Shown here: positions 31,903-39,439 of the stretch, piece after piece | Layout: each line of letters starts with the position of its first letter | Position numbering within the stretch: the first letter of the stretch is position 1 | From: Isosphaeraceae bacterium | GTDB taxonomy: Bacteria; Planctomycetota; Planctomycetia; Isosphaerales; Isosphaeraceae | Reading direction: 5' to 3' | Assembly: GCA_025356435.1 (NCBI GenBank) | Contig: JANXSY010000288.1 | Location: forward strand, 1 to 39,439 | Length of the DNA: 39,439 nt | Made by a program: the position numbers and the translations under genes | The notes under the pieces: generated by a model | What the model was told of the DNA's origin: nothing | The model's database searches: none | Seen by the model: only the letters and a program-made list of their open reading frames with translations

Positions 31903-33016
31903 GATAGATGCCCTTCCGGTGCATCAGCGCGACGCAGCCGAAGCAGATCGCCACGAAGATCATCGCGTGGGCGAGCGAGGCATTCCCGGGCGAGAGCGAC
32001 GGGTTGAGCACGCGTCCCATCAGCCATCCGTTCGCCGTGAACTTCGCCCCGCCCCAAGGCCACGACATCAGCCGGGCGAGGATCGCGGCGAAGACATAGG
32101 CGGCGATCGCGTTGGTGCCGAAGATCTGGAACGGCCGCGACCAGCCGTTCCGGCCCTTGAGGTCAACGAGCCAGTAGCAGACGGCGAGCAGTTGCAGCCC
32201 CAGCCCGGCCGTCAGCAGGACGAATGAGCTCGTCCAGAGCGCCTTGTTGATCGGAAACCAGCCGCCCCAGATCCATCCCAGAACGACGCCGAACCAACCC
32301 GCGACGAAGAGCCCACCGACCTTCTCGAACGCCGATCGCCCCGATCGAAGCCAGTGGCCAGCGAGCACGCCGATCAGCGCCGTGGCGAGTGCGGGAAGGG
32401 TGCTGAACAGGCCCTCAGGATCGTAGTCGGCCTTATACAGATGGCCGCCCAGGACCACCCGATCGACCCATGCCGCAAGATTCCCCGCGCGACTGAGATC
32501 GCCCGCGACATAACCGGGCGTGGCTACGAAGATCATCGCATCGCAATAGCCAACGAGCAGGACGACGATCAACCCGACCTTGAACCATGTCCCGCCGACC
32601 AGATCGATCAGCGAAGCGAGCAGATAACAGACGGCGATCCGCTGAAGCACGCCGGGGATGCGGATCGTCGCCAGGTGATACTCGGGGAACCCGTTCAGTG
32701 CCAACCCGATCGCGAAGATCACCACCGAGCGGCGGACGATCCGTAAGAGAAGCCCAAACAGTCCCGACCCTGTCTCCCTCCGCTTGCCGAGCGAGAACGG
32801 GATCGCGACCCCGACGATCAACAGGAAGAACGGAAAGACCAGGTCGGTGAGCGTCCAGCCGTCCCAAGGCGCATGGAGCAGCGGCGGATACGTCCCCGGC
32901 CCGGCACCGTTGTTGACGAGGATCATCGCCGCGATCGTCAGCCCCCGGAACACATCCAGCGATTCGAGGCGCTTCGGGGCCACAGACTCAGAACTCGTCG
33001 CGGTTGCGTCGATCAT
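31892..33016 (-). CDS. Heparan-alpha-glucosaminide N-acetyltransferase-like membrane protein (DUF5009 type)
   Basis: A 374-residue polytopic membrane protein with about ten hydrophobic segments. The N-terminal block RLESLDVFRGLTIAAMILVNNGG-like (LDVFRGLTIAAMILVNN) and WDGWTLTDLVFPFFLLIVGVAIPFSL are diagnostic of the HGSNAT/NagX/YeiB-like acyltransferase group, and GVLQRIAVCYLLASL and GTNAIAAYVFAAIL follow in family order. Such proteins are thought to acetylate amino sugars across a membrane using cytoplasmic acetyl-CoA; bacterial functions are mostly untested. I chose the ATG at 33016 with AGAGGA seven bases upstream. Its last 11 bases overlap the FtsK-like gene's 3' end on the other strand. 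Confidence 0.88.
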   Translation of the reverse strand: MIDATATSSESVAPKRLESLDVFRGLTIAAMILVNNGAGPGTYPPLLHAPWDGWTLTDLVFPFFLLIVGVAIPFSLGKRRETGSGLFGLLLRIVRRSVVIFAIGLALNGFPEYHLATIRIPGVLQRIAVCYLLASLIDLVGGTWFKVGLIVVLLVGYCDAMIFVATPGYVAGDLSRAGNLAAWVDRVVLGGHLYKADYDPEGLFSTLPALATALIGVLAGHWLRSGRSAFEKVGGLFVAGWFGVVLGWIWGGWFPINKALWTSSFVLLTAGLGLQLLAVCYWLVDLKGRNGWSRPFQIFGTNAIAAYVFAAILARLMSWPWGGAKFTANGWLMGRVLNPSLSPGNASLAHAMIFVAICFGCVALMHRKGIYLKA

Positions 33017-33356
33017 CGATCGGTCCTCTCGGTTGCGTCGTTCGAGTGCGGACCTCACTCTGCCCGTTCTCTCGCGTGGATTCAAGCCATGAGAAGGCGT
33101 GTGCGCTCACAGGGGCCTGTCGGGATTTCTCCTCTACGTTGCACGCAGAGCGACTTTGCAATCGTCCTGGCGAAAAAGAGGATTGACTGGGGCGTGGGCG
33201 GCGGTAGGATAGAGGTGCAAGCCCTACCTCGCGTCGTCCCTGCCGAGACGCCTCAACCGGTCGGTGCCGATCTGTCGGCCCTTCCTATCCCCCAAATTAT
33301 TTGATCGATCCCGGATTTTGTCCGACCCTCGGGATGTCGGCTGGACCCTTTGCGCC
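33017..33356. other. Divergent intergenic region (340 nt)
   Basis: I see no convincing gene. The plus-strand half holds a possible promoter (33183-33210). The remainder has short frames without ribosome sites. The AT-rich CCCAAATTATTTGATCGATCC (33291-33310, partly quoted) precedes the small membrane gene. Confidence 0.35.
33183..33210 (+). promoter_or_regulatory. Weak putative promoter for the small membrane gene/tat run
   Basis: TTGACT (33183-33188), a 16-nt G-rich spacer and TAGGAT (33205-33210). The -35 is good and the -10 matches four of six. The leader to 33357 would be about 140 nt. Confidence 0.25.
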
Positions 33357-33653
33357 ATGTTCGAATTGACGACGAGCCTTCGAACATTCGCCCTGGCGAC
33401 CGACCCTCGGGTCTGGTTCATTGTCTTGCTGCTCGGGGCGGCTGTACTAGGCCGAGCAGGCTTCTTCAAGTCACGCTGGGTGAACCTGATCAAGCCCTGG
33501 CGAAACCGTCCTCGCGACCCGAAACAAACCAATACGCCCCCGACTTCCCCGCTCCGCGACCCCGGATTCCTCCTGATCCTCGTTATCTGCGCCTCAGCCG
33601 TAACGGCATGGATCGTGATGAGTATGACGGTGAGTTCCCAGCACCATCGCTAA
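33357..33653 (+). CDS. Small two-helix membrane protein, unknown function
   Basis: A 98-residue protein with two hydrophobic segments (about 18-35, VWFIVLLLGAAVLGRAG, and 70-90, GFLLILVICASAVTAWIVM) joined by a basic, Pro-rich loop (KPWRNRPRDPKQTNTPPTSP). I recognise no family. The ATG at 33357 lacks a clear ribosome site, so the exact start is uncertain. It ends 48 nt before tatA on the same strand and may be co-transcribed. Confidence 0.55.
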   Translation: MFELTTSLRTFALATDPRVWFIVLLLGAAVLGRAGFFKSRWVNLIKPWRNRPRDPKQTNTPPTSPLRDPGFLLILVICASAVTAWIVMSMTVSSQHHR

Positions 33654-33701
33654 GCGGCCGCACCTCATGCCCCTCGGAACCCTTTTTCAGGAGACTCGAC
33701 C

Positions 33702-33908
33702 ATGCTTTTCGCCTTCGGAATGCCCGGACCGACTGAGATGCTCATCATCGGCGGTATCGCGCTGCTGGTTTTCGGCAACCGCCTCCCGAGTGTCGCGCGG
33801 TCGCTGGGCAAGAGCATGACCGAATTCAAGAAGGGCGTCGCCGGCATTGAGGACGACATCGACGCGACCGTCACTGCCGACAAGAAGCCCCCCGTCTCCC
33901 ATCCCTGA
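33702..33908 (+). CDS. tatA: TatA/E-family twin-arginine translocase subunit
   Basis: A 68-residue pore-type subunit for export of folded proteins. It has one N-terminal membrane helix (about 10-25, PTEMLIIGGIALLVFG), the hinge FGNRLPSVARSLGKSMTEFKKG with the conserved Phe-Gly and amphipathic helix, then a short acidic tail. The helix begins with the usual Glu. AGGAG precedes the ATG. No tatC is in the window. Confidence 0.92.
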   Translation: MLFAFGMPGPTEMLIIGGIALLVFGNRLPSVARSLGKSMTEFKKGVAGIEDDIDATVTADKKPPVSHP

Positions 33909-33929
33909 TCGGCCCCGACCACCAAGCTC

Positions 33930-33950
33930 GACCGGGCCTCAAGCCCGGTC
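33930..33950 (+). other. Intercistronic stem-loop between the two tat genes
   Basis: GACCGGGC-CTCAA-GCCCGGTC is a perfect eight-bp stem with a 5-nt loop. Weaker outer arms CCTGAT (33904-33909, overlapping the tatA stop) and ATCAGG (33957-33962) flank it, just before the AAAGGAG of the next gene. There is no T-run, so it is more likely an RNA-stability or translation element than a terminator. Confidence 0.55.
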
Positions 33951-33976
33951 TCGGGAATCAGGAAAGGAGAGCGTCC

Positions 33977-34270
33977 GTGTTCCCCAACCTCAATCCGATG
34001 GAACTGATCGTCGTCCTGGGGGTGGCCGTGCTCCTCTTCGGCAAACGCTTGCCCGAAGTCGGCCGGTCGCTCGGTCGGGGGATCGTCGAGTTCAAGAAGG
34101 GTATCCGAGGCGTCGAGGAAGAATTCCGCGCCGTGGCCGATATCACCCGGCACGAGGAGCTTCCCTCCTACACGTCGCCGTCGCACGAGCCCTCGGTGCC
34201 AAAGTTTGAGTCGCCCGGGCAGTCTCCGGTGCCGACGATGGAATATGAGCCCCACCCCGCCAAAGACTGA
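33977..34270 (+). CDS. Second TatA/B-type subunit with proline-rich tail
   Basis: A 97-residue Tat subunit starting at GTG with AAAGGAG upstream. The membrane helix (about 6-20, PMELIVVLGVAVLLFG) and amphipathic helix KRLPEVGRSLGRGIVEFKKGIRGVEEEF are typical TatA/B. The longer tail (about 52-97) is rich in Pro, Ser and Glu and ends EPHPAKD. Length and tail suggest a TatB-like or specialised TatA role, but TatA and TatB cannot be separated reliably by sequence at this size. Confidence 0.88.
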   Translation: MFPNLNPMELIVVLGVAVLLFGKRLPEVGRSLGRGIVEFKKGIRGVEEEFRAVADITRHEELPSYTSPSHEPSVPKFESPGQSPVPTMEYEPHPAKD

Positions 34271-34333
34271 GCGGCGAGGGCCGTGCCGTCTTGCGTCGGC
34301 CCGGCCCAGACGTTAAGCTTTGGCCTTGCCCTT

Positions 34334-34406
34334 GGGCGGCTAACTCAGTGGTTAGAGTGCCATGCTCACACCGTGGAAGTCGCTGGTTCGAATCCAGCGC
34401 CGCCCA
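34334..34406 (+). tRNA. tRNA-Val (anticodon CAC)
   Basis: A 73-nt cloverleaf. The acceptor arms GGGCGGC and GCCGCCC pair perfectly, with discriminator A at 34406. The D arm is CTCAGTGGTTAGAG. The anticodon stem CCATG/CGTGG encloses the loop CTCACAC with anticodon CAC. The T arm is GCTGG-TTCGAAT-CCAGC. CCA is not encoded. A strong terminator follows 20 nt downstream. Confidence 0.94.
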
Positions 34407-34426
34407 TTCTTAACCCTCTCAGACAC

Positions 34427-34474
34427 ACGGCCTTGAGATGACTCCATGCGAGTCGTCTCAAGGCCGTTTTTGTT
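34427..34474 (+). terminator. Strong intrinsic terminator after tRNA-Val
   Basis: Arms 34427-34443 (starting ACGGCCTTGAGA) and 34451-34467 (ending TCTCAAGGCCGT) pair at 16 of 17 positions around a 7-nt loop (34444-34450), followed by TTTTTGTT. It ends 36 nt before the ceramidase-like gene, separating the two transcripts. Confidence 0.9.
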
Positions 34475-34510
34475 GGATCGATCCGGAACGACGCTCGAAA
34501 GGGACGCAAC

Positions 34511-35797
34511 ATGACTCGGCGACTCCTCGGATTCGGCGTTTGTCTGGCATTCTTCACAGCAACCCACGCGGCACGCGCCGAGATTCAGGTCGGGGCGGCG
34601 ATGCGTGTCATCACGCCCGACCCGCTCTTGCCCGTCTCGGGCGGGATGGGGAAGCCGAATCCGACCAGAGAGAAGCGAGGTGAATTGACGGCCCGCGCGA
34701 TCGTCTTTCGCAAGGGAGACGTGTCGGTCGCCGTGGTGTCGCTCGACGTGATCGGCTTCCCTTCGGTGCTCGGCGATCGGGTCCGCGCCAGGGTGAGTCG
34801 CATCGCCGCGCGGAACATCTTGATCGGCTCGACGCACACCCACAGCGCCCCGGATTGTTATGCGTTCCCCGATGGCCAGGGCGGACACACCGGTAACCTC
34901 GCCTTTATCGATCGCGTCTGCACCAGGGCCGCCGAGGCTGTCAACGAGGCGATCGACCGTCTGCAACCGGCCGCGCTCAAGATCGCGACGGGCGAGGCTC
35001 AGGGCAAGATCGCCTATAACTATTATGCGCCTGACCTTTACGACCGCAGGATGAGCGTGATCCAGGCCGTCACCCCCAAAGGGAAGACGATCGCGACTCT
35101 GGTGAATTATGCGATCCATCCCGAAGTGATCGGCAACGGTGTCGGGATTCTCAGCCCTGACCTGATCGGCCCGCTCTGCGATAAAGTTGAGTCGCTGGCC
35201 GGGGGGATGGCCCTCTTCATGAACGGTGCGCAGGGCGGGATGATCACGGCCGACAACCGCAATCTCGAACGGCCGAATGAGGCCAAACAAACCCGCCCGA
35301 CCAACGCCCAGTTGTGGGACGAATGCCTGCGGATCGGACACCTCATGGCGAGCGAATCGCTCCGTATCGTCAAGGACGCCCCCGCGCAGCATGACCCGTC
35401 ACTGGCCTGCGATGCGCTCGACGTTCGGTTCCCCGTCGAGTCTGACCTGATGTGGGCCGTGATCCTCGGATCGCCCCTCAGATATCCCCATCAGGCCGAC
35501 CACTCGATCACCGCACGGCTCAACCTCGTGACCCTCGGCAATACCCAGATCCTGACGATCCCCGGCGAAGCACTGCCGAACATCGGCTTCTATCTCAAGC
35601 GCAAGATGCGCGGGAGGCATCACCTTCTGTTCGGCCTGACAAACGACGCATTCGGCTACATCCTCACCAAGGTCGATTTCCAGAGCTTCCCTCGCTACGA
35701 TTACGTCTCCCGGACCTCGCTCGGCGAGATGACGGGCGAGATCCTCATCGAGAAGTCACTCGCCCTGATCGCGACGGCATCGCAACCGGACAAGTGA
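34511..35797 (+). CDS. Secreted neutral/alkaline ceramidase-like protein
   Basis: A 428-residue exported protein with a signal peptide (1-23, cleavage near ARA-EIQ). The mature part matches the N-terminal domain of neutral/alkaline non-lysosomal ceramidase: VGAAMRVITPD at the start, then LTARAIVFRKGDVSVAVVSLDVIG, the metal-binding STHTHSAPD (about 113-121), NYAIHPEVIG and LFMNGAQGGM. True ceramidases are about 650 residues or more and have a C-terminal immunoglobulin-like domain, absent here. This shorter form is common in planctomycetes, where it is of untested substrate. The ATG has AAAGGGA upstream. It stands alone between the tRNA terminator and dabA. Confidence 0.88.
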   Translation: MTRRLLGFGVCLAFFTATHAARAEIQVGAAMRVITPDPLLPVSGGMGKPNPTREKRGELTARAIVFRKGDVSVAVVSLDVIGFPSVLGDRVRARVSRIAARNILIGSTHTHSAPDCYAFPDGQGGHTGNLAFIDRVCTRAAEAVNEAIDRLQPAALKIATGEAQGKIAYNYYAPDLYDRRMSVIQAVTPKGKTIATLVNYAIHPEVIGNGVGILSPDLIGPLCDKVESLAGGMALFMNGAQGGMITADNRNLERPNEAKQTRPTNAQLWDECLRIGHLMASESLRIVKDAPAQHDPSLACDALDVRFPVESDLMWAVILGSPLRYPHQADHSITARLNLVTLGNTQILTIPGEALPNIGFYLKRKMRGRHHLLFGLTNDAFGYILTKVDFQSFPRYDYVSRTSLGEMTGEILIEKSLALIATASQPDK

Positions 35798-36116
35798 GGG
35801 ATGTCGGCAGCCCGACCCGGCGTGAACGGCCGATTCTCCTGACACGACGGGGAAAAGACTGACACCCGTCCGGCATTTCGAGCATCCCCTCGTCGTCTCC
35901 TCCACTTGCGTTGAAGACCACCTCGACTTATCATGACTCGGGTCGCGAGACCGCGACATGCCCCGACGCTCGGTCTACCCGACGCGCCCCCTGCCACCTC
36001 GCAGTGGTATCCCCCCGCCCGATCGCGGCGGACGGACTTCAAACTCCCTCCCTCCCTCTCCCAACCGTCGAAATTCCCTTCACCGTTGATTGATTCCACG
36101 AGTCGAATGGACACGG
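35798..36116. other. Intergenic region upstream of dabA (319 nt)
   Basis: I see no supported gene. It contains a plausible promoter (35906-35934) and a pyrimidine-rich stretch (CTCCCTCCCTCCCTCTCCC near 36045-36063). Downstream of the promoter the leader would be about 175 nt, long enough for regulatory RNA structure, but I see no known riboswitch motif. Confidence 0.4.
35906..35934 (+). promoter_or_regulatory. Putative promoter for dabA
   Basis: TTGCGT (35906-35911), 17 nt, TATCAT (35929-35934, five of six). Transcription would start near 35941. Confidence 0.4.
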
Positions 36117-39100
36117 ATGCAAACAACAACCTCCCCGCCGGACACGTTGCAAGCGCATGAGAGCCAGACGGCCGATTGGGACCGCCTTCATGAGTTGATC
36201 GAACACGCCTCGCACTTGTTGCCCGCCCAAGGCCCGATCACGGTCTTCATCCATCACAACACGCTCCACGCCTTCGAAGACCTGCCGTTTCACGAGGCGG
36301 TCAAGAAGGGGGCAGCGGTCTTCGGCTGTCAGCCCTATCTGACTGAGGATCGCTATCGGGCCGAATTGGCCCGGGGCCGTATCCGGTTCTCGGAACTACA
36401 GGAAGTCCTCGCCGCCGACCTCGGCGAATTCGCCGCAGAGGAGATCCCGTGTTTCGGGACCAGGCTCGACCTCCGGCTCGCGATGCTCCAGTATCCGTTG
36501 CGATCGGGTCCGACCTCCGAATTGATCTGGCATGTCGCCGAGGCCAACTCGCTCCGGCGGGTCCGCCAGGAAGCTTCGTCGGCAGTGCGCGGGCGGTTGA
36601 TCGCCGAGACGCGGCGCTGGGTGATGCGAGACCTTCGGGCGCGGCCCGATCCCTCGGCGAATGGTTCGAACGAGCGACAGGTTCCCGATAGCCTCACGGA
36701 ACTCTTCGAGCGTGCCGGCGACTCGACGATGGAAAACTGGACTGACGACGACTGGGAGGGCTTCACGCTTCACGCTCTCTGGCGGGTCTCCTGTGACGGC
36801 GTCGCCGACCTGCCGCCCTACACCCAGCCCCCGGCCCCCGCCGTCCGGCATCGCGACCTCTTACTCGAAGTCGGTGGTGATGACGCCGACCTGCTAGTCG
36901 ACGACCTGCTGATCAAGTTCTGCGCGGCGTTCCTCGATCAGGGCATGGCGAACTGGCCGCTTCCCCACCGCGACGATGGCTTTTATCGCTCGTTTTGCAG
37001 CGTCTATCGTCATCGGGCCGGGTCGCCCGCTCGCTGGATGCGCGGGCTCAATCGCGAGCTGGCGCGGCTCGAAGACACTCAGATCGGCCCCCTCGAATCG
37101 ATCCGCGAGTCGCTCGACGTCCTCGGGGTCAAGGAGGACGAGTGGGAGGCCTACATTTCGGCGATCCTGCTCGCCCTGCGAGGTTGGGGCGGGATGGTCC
37201 GGCAGATCGAGATCCGCGGGGACCGGACCGTCCGACCGATCCCCTCGGGAAGTCTGGTCGAATTCGTCGCCGTCCGGCTGCTCCTTGACCGCTTCGCGCT
37301 GGCCTACTCGGCCCGCGAGTCGATCGATTATAGAGGTCGTCTCGACCGGTTCCGCGAGGAGGTGCGGTCGCGGGTCGTCTCCTCGTGGCCGCCGAGCATC
37401 GAGCAGCGGGCGTTCCAGGTGTTCAAGCTCGCGCAGATCGTCGGCCTCTCGCCCGATCTCCTCTTCCGGCTCGGGCCCGCCGAGTGGGAGACAATGGTCT
37501 CGGAGATCGAGACGTTCAACTCGCTCGAACGTCGTCGCGTGTTCCACCTCGCCTACGAGCAGCGCTTTGTGACCCAGACGCTCGACGCGATCGCGCTGCA
37601 CGCGAGGAAGAGTCATAGCCGCCCCGTCGCCCCGCGTTTTCAGGTGACGTGCTGCCTCGACGAGCGCGAGGAGTCGTTCCGTCGCCACCTCGAAGAGCTG
37701 GCTCCCTCGGTCGAGACCTTCGGCGCGGCCGGTTTTTACAGCGTTGCGATGTACTATCGAGGGGCGGCCGACGCTCACTATGTCCCGCTCTGCCCGGTGG
37801 TCGTCGTGCCGCAGCACTGGGTCACGGAAGAGGTCGATAACGGCGCGGGGAAGAGCCATCGCTTCCGGGCGAGAACCAGGCGCGCCCTCGGTAGCGCATC
37901 GCACCAGTTCCACCTCGGCAGTCGAAGCTTCGCGCTGGGTGCGATCCTGACCGGGGCGGTCGGCGTGTTCGCGTCGATCCCGCTCATCGGCCGCATCCTC
38001 TTCCCCAGGTTCACTGCGAAGGTCCGCAACCTCTTCAGCCGGATCGTGCGGACGCCCTCGCGCACCCGGCTCCGGATCGAACGGGGCGAGCCCGATGCCG
38101 GTCCCGAGAACGGCCACGTCGGTTACTCGGTCGAGGAGATGTCCAACGTCGGCGAGCGGTTGCTCCGCGACATCGGCCTCACGACCGGCTTCGCGCGGGT
38201 CGTGATCTTCCTCGGCCACGGCTCGAACAGCCTGAACAACCCCCACAACTCGGCCTACAACTGCGGTGCCTGCGGTGGCTCGGCCGGCGGCCCGAACGCC
38301 CGCGCTCTTGCGGTGATCCTCAACGACTCCAGGATTCGCGAACGCCTCGCAGGCCGTGGTCTGGTCATCCCGTCCGAGACGGTTGTCGTCGGGGGCTATC
38401 ACAATACGTGCAACGACTCAGTGACGTTCCACGACCTCGACCTCATCCCCGAGACCCACCGCGACGAGTTCAAAGAGGCGCGTCGGCTGATCGACGCGAC
38501 CTGCGAGCGGAACGCGCACGAGCGTTGCCGGCGGTTCATGTCAGCCCCACTAACAATCACCTATGCGGCGGCGAAGAGTCACGTCGAGGAACGCTCAGAA
38601 GACCTCTCGCAGACCCGCCCCGAACTCGGGCACGCGACCAACGCCATCACGATCGTCGGCCGACGCCAGTGGACGCGCGGGCTCTTCCTTGACCGTCGCG
38701 CCTTCCTCACCTCGTATGACCCAACGGCCGACGACGCCGAGAATTCCATTCTGACCCGAATTCTCCAGGCTGTCTTCCCCGTCTGCTCGGGGATCAACCT
38801 CGAATACTATTTCTCACACGTCGACAACGTCGGCTTCGGCGCGGGGACCAAGCTGCCGCACAACCTCGCCGCGCTGGTCGGCGTGATGGACGGCGCGGCG
38901 AGCGACCTCCGCACCGGCCTGCCCTGGCAGATGGTCGAGATCCACGAGCCAGTACGGTCGGTCTTCATCATCGAGACGACGCCTGAGGCGATGACCCGGA
39001 TCATCGAGCGAAACGCAGGGATCGGCCAGATCTGCCGCAATAGCTGGGTATTGCTTCAGGTGATCGACCCCGTGACCCACCAGATCAGCGTCTATCGAGA

Positions 39101-39260
39101 CGGCGAGTTCCGCCCCTATCGGCCCCAGGCAGGCCTCCTGCCCAAGGCGGCCTCGTCGGTCGACTGGTATCGCGGCTGGCGCGACCACCTTGAATTCGCC
39201 GAGATCGAAGGCCAAGAGCCGGCGTCGACACCCGAGCGAGACACGAACCATGCTCGATAG
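36117..39260 (+). CDS. dabA: DabA-type inorganic carbon transporter subunit (DUF2309/UPF0753)
   Basis: A 1047-residue member of the DabA family, the beta-carbonic-anhydrase-like subunit of the DAB inorganic carbon accumulation complex. The N-terminus carries GPITVFIHHNTLHAFEDLPFH, a family hallmark. The zinc ligand set of Halothiobacillus DabA (Cys-x-Asp, His, Cys) is matched by Cys513 and Asp515 (TCCLDEREESFRRHLEE), His701 (FLGHGSNSLNNPHNSAYN) and Cys716 (CGACGG), with the last spacing of 15 identical. DabA normally works with a NuoL/MrpA-like membrane partner DabB; none precedes it. The ATG at 36117 was chosen; a TTG at 36090 is in frame. The next ORF overlaps its stop by 11 nt. Confidence 0.92.
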   Translation: MQTTTSPPDTLQAHESQTADWDRLHELIEHASHLLPAQGPITVFIHHNTLHAFEDLPFHEAVKKGAAVFGCQPYLTEDRYRAELARGRIRFSELQEVLAADLGEFAAEEIPCFGTRLDLRLAMLQYPLRSGPTSELIWHVAEANSLRRVRQEASSAVRGRLIAETRRWVMRDLRARPDPSANGSNERQVPDSLTELFERAGDSTMENWTDDDWEGFTLHALWRVSCDGVADLPPYTQPPAPAVRHRDLLLEVGGDDADLLVDDLLIKFCAAFLDQGMANWPLPHRDDGFYRSFCSVYRHRAGSPARWMRGLNRELARLEDTQIGPLESIRESLDVLGVKEDEWEAYISAILLALRGWGGMVRQIEIRGDRTVRPIPSGSLVEFVAVRLLLDRFALAYSARESIDYRGRLDRFREEVRSRVVSSWPPSIEQRAFQVFKLAQIVGLSPDLLFRLGPAEWETMVSEIETFNSLERRRVFHLAYEQRFVTQTLDAIALHARKSHSRPVAPRFQVTCCLDEREESFRRHLEELAPSVETFGAAGFYSVAMYYRGAADAHYVPLCPVVVVPQHWVTEEVDNGAGKSHRFRARTRRALGSASHQFHLGSRSFALGAILTGAVGVFASIPLIGRILFPRFTAKVRNLFSRIVRTPSRTRLRIERGEPDAGPENGHVGYSVEEMSNVGERLLRDIGLTTGFARVVIFLGHGSNSLNNPHNSAYNCGACGGSAGGPNARALAVILNDSRIRERLAGRGLVIPSETVVVGGYHNTCNDSVTFHDLDLIPETHRDEFKEARRLIDATCERNAHERCRRFMSAPLTITYAAAKSHVEERSEDLSQTRPELGHATNAITIVGRRQWTRGLFLDRRAFLTSYDPTADDAENSILTRILQAVFPVCSGINLEYYFSHVDNVGFGAGTKLPHNLAALVGVMDGAASDLRTGLPWQMVEIHEPVRSVFIIETTPEAMTRIIERNAGIGQICRNSWVLLQVIDPVTHQISVYRDGEFRPYRPQAGLLPKAASSVDWYRGWRDHLEFAEIEGQEPASTPERDTNHAR

Positions 39261-39439
39261 CGATCAAGTCCTGAAGTTCCTGGGGGTCGTGGTTGTCGCC
39301 AGCCCGTGCCTCCTGATCCTCGCGCTCGGCCTCTGGCGCGGGAAGCTCCCAGATCGTGATCGAAGCGCCCACGCGCCGGAGCTTGCGGCCTCGACGCTTC
39401 AAGAGCGCGAGGAGCCTCGCGAGCTGACGTCCGGATTCC
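39250..39439 (+). CDS. N-terminal part of a membrane protein (truncated by window end)
   Basis: The ATG at 39250 overlaps the last 11 nt of dabA in another frame and stays open to the window end (63 complete codons). It starts MLDSDQVLKFLGVVVVA, with one clear membrane segment (about 10-30, FLGVVVVASPCLLILALGLW) followed by a charged stretch (RGKLPDRDRSAHAP...LQEREEPREL). Overlap with dabA suggests translational coupling and a related role. It does not look like the start of DabB, which opens with several successive helices. Family not recognised. Confidence 0.55.
   Translation, partial: MLDSDQVLKFLGVVVVASPCLLILALGLWRGKLPDRDRSAHAPELAASTLQEREEPRELTSGF

Noticed and set aside
36090-36116. TTG start for DabA nine codons upstream
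   Set aside because: There is no ribosome site before it and the extra residues are not typical of the family; the ATG at 36117 is simpler, though the exact start remains uncertain.
36894-38402. 502-residue minus-strand open frame within dabA
   Set aside because: It is a shadow of DabA codons; no motif or supporting context.

Overview
The window looks like planctomycete chromosome, most likely Isosphaerales/Isosphaeraceae. The reasons are a GC content near 65 %, planctomycete-type versions of several families (an Nramp-like carrier without the canonical metal motif, DUF697 GTPases, DabA/DUF2309, a ceramidase-like secreted protein, a RuBisCO-like protein), and long spurious ORFs antisense to real genes. 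This placement is inference from gene content; there is no rRNA here to settle it.

Layout. 1-1750 is an accessory-looking end: the tail of an unidentified gene, a DUF433 gene broken by frameshifts, then a visibly AT-richer patch with a zinc-ribbon/TM2-like membrane protein and a DUF2752 protein. 1843-4957 is a housekeeping run (purA, uppS, cdsA). 4966-7289 holds an unknown gene and, divergent from it, a RuBisCO-like protein; a 21-bp-arm inverted repeat follows. 7378-11716 is a minus-strand run (surE, FKBP-type lipoprotein PPIase, GT4 glycosyltransferase, divergent Nramp homologue). A tRNA-Ala(GGC) with a near-consensus promoter and an orphan Phd/YefM antitoxin come next. 12383-14424 (minus) is exbB-exbD-dedA under a near-consensus promoter. 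14585-20467 (minus) is a tightly overlapping five-gene operon with three paralogous DUF697-type GTPases, an amidase and a small membrane-anchored protein. 20586-21248 is a methyltransferase.

21286-25098 is an apparently iron-regulated operon. A near-ideal sigma70 promoter carries a Fur-like palindrome at +1, followed by a cupredoxin-FTR1 fusion permease, a P19-type periplasmic protein and a myo-inositol oxygenase with all six iron ligands. A GH13 hydrolase converges on it. 26814-31902 is a compact type-VII-secretion-like cluster: a WXG100-like protein, a helical 165-residue protein, a 68-residue protein with a matching W-x-D-x5-F motif, and a 1323-residue membrane-anchored, coiled-coil FtsK/SpoIIIE ATPase.

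The last part holds a heparan-alpha-glucosaminide N-acetyltransferase-like membrane protein, a small membrane protein with two TatA/B-type proteins, tRNA-Val(CAC) with a strong terminator, a neutral-ceramidase-like secreted protein, and DabA (DUF2309) with its Zn ligands intact but no DabB in view. A small membrane ORF is cut by the window end.

The best candidates for little-described systems are the FtsK/WXG cluster and the triple-GTPase/amidase operon. The Fur-box/FTR1-cupredoxin/P19/MIOX operon is the clearest regulatory story.
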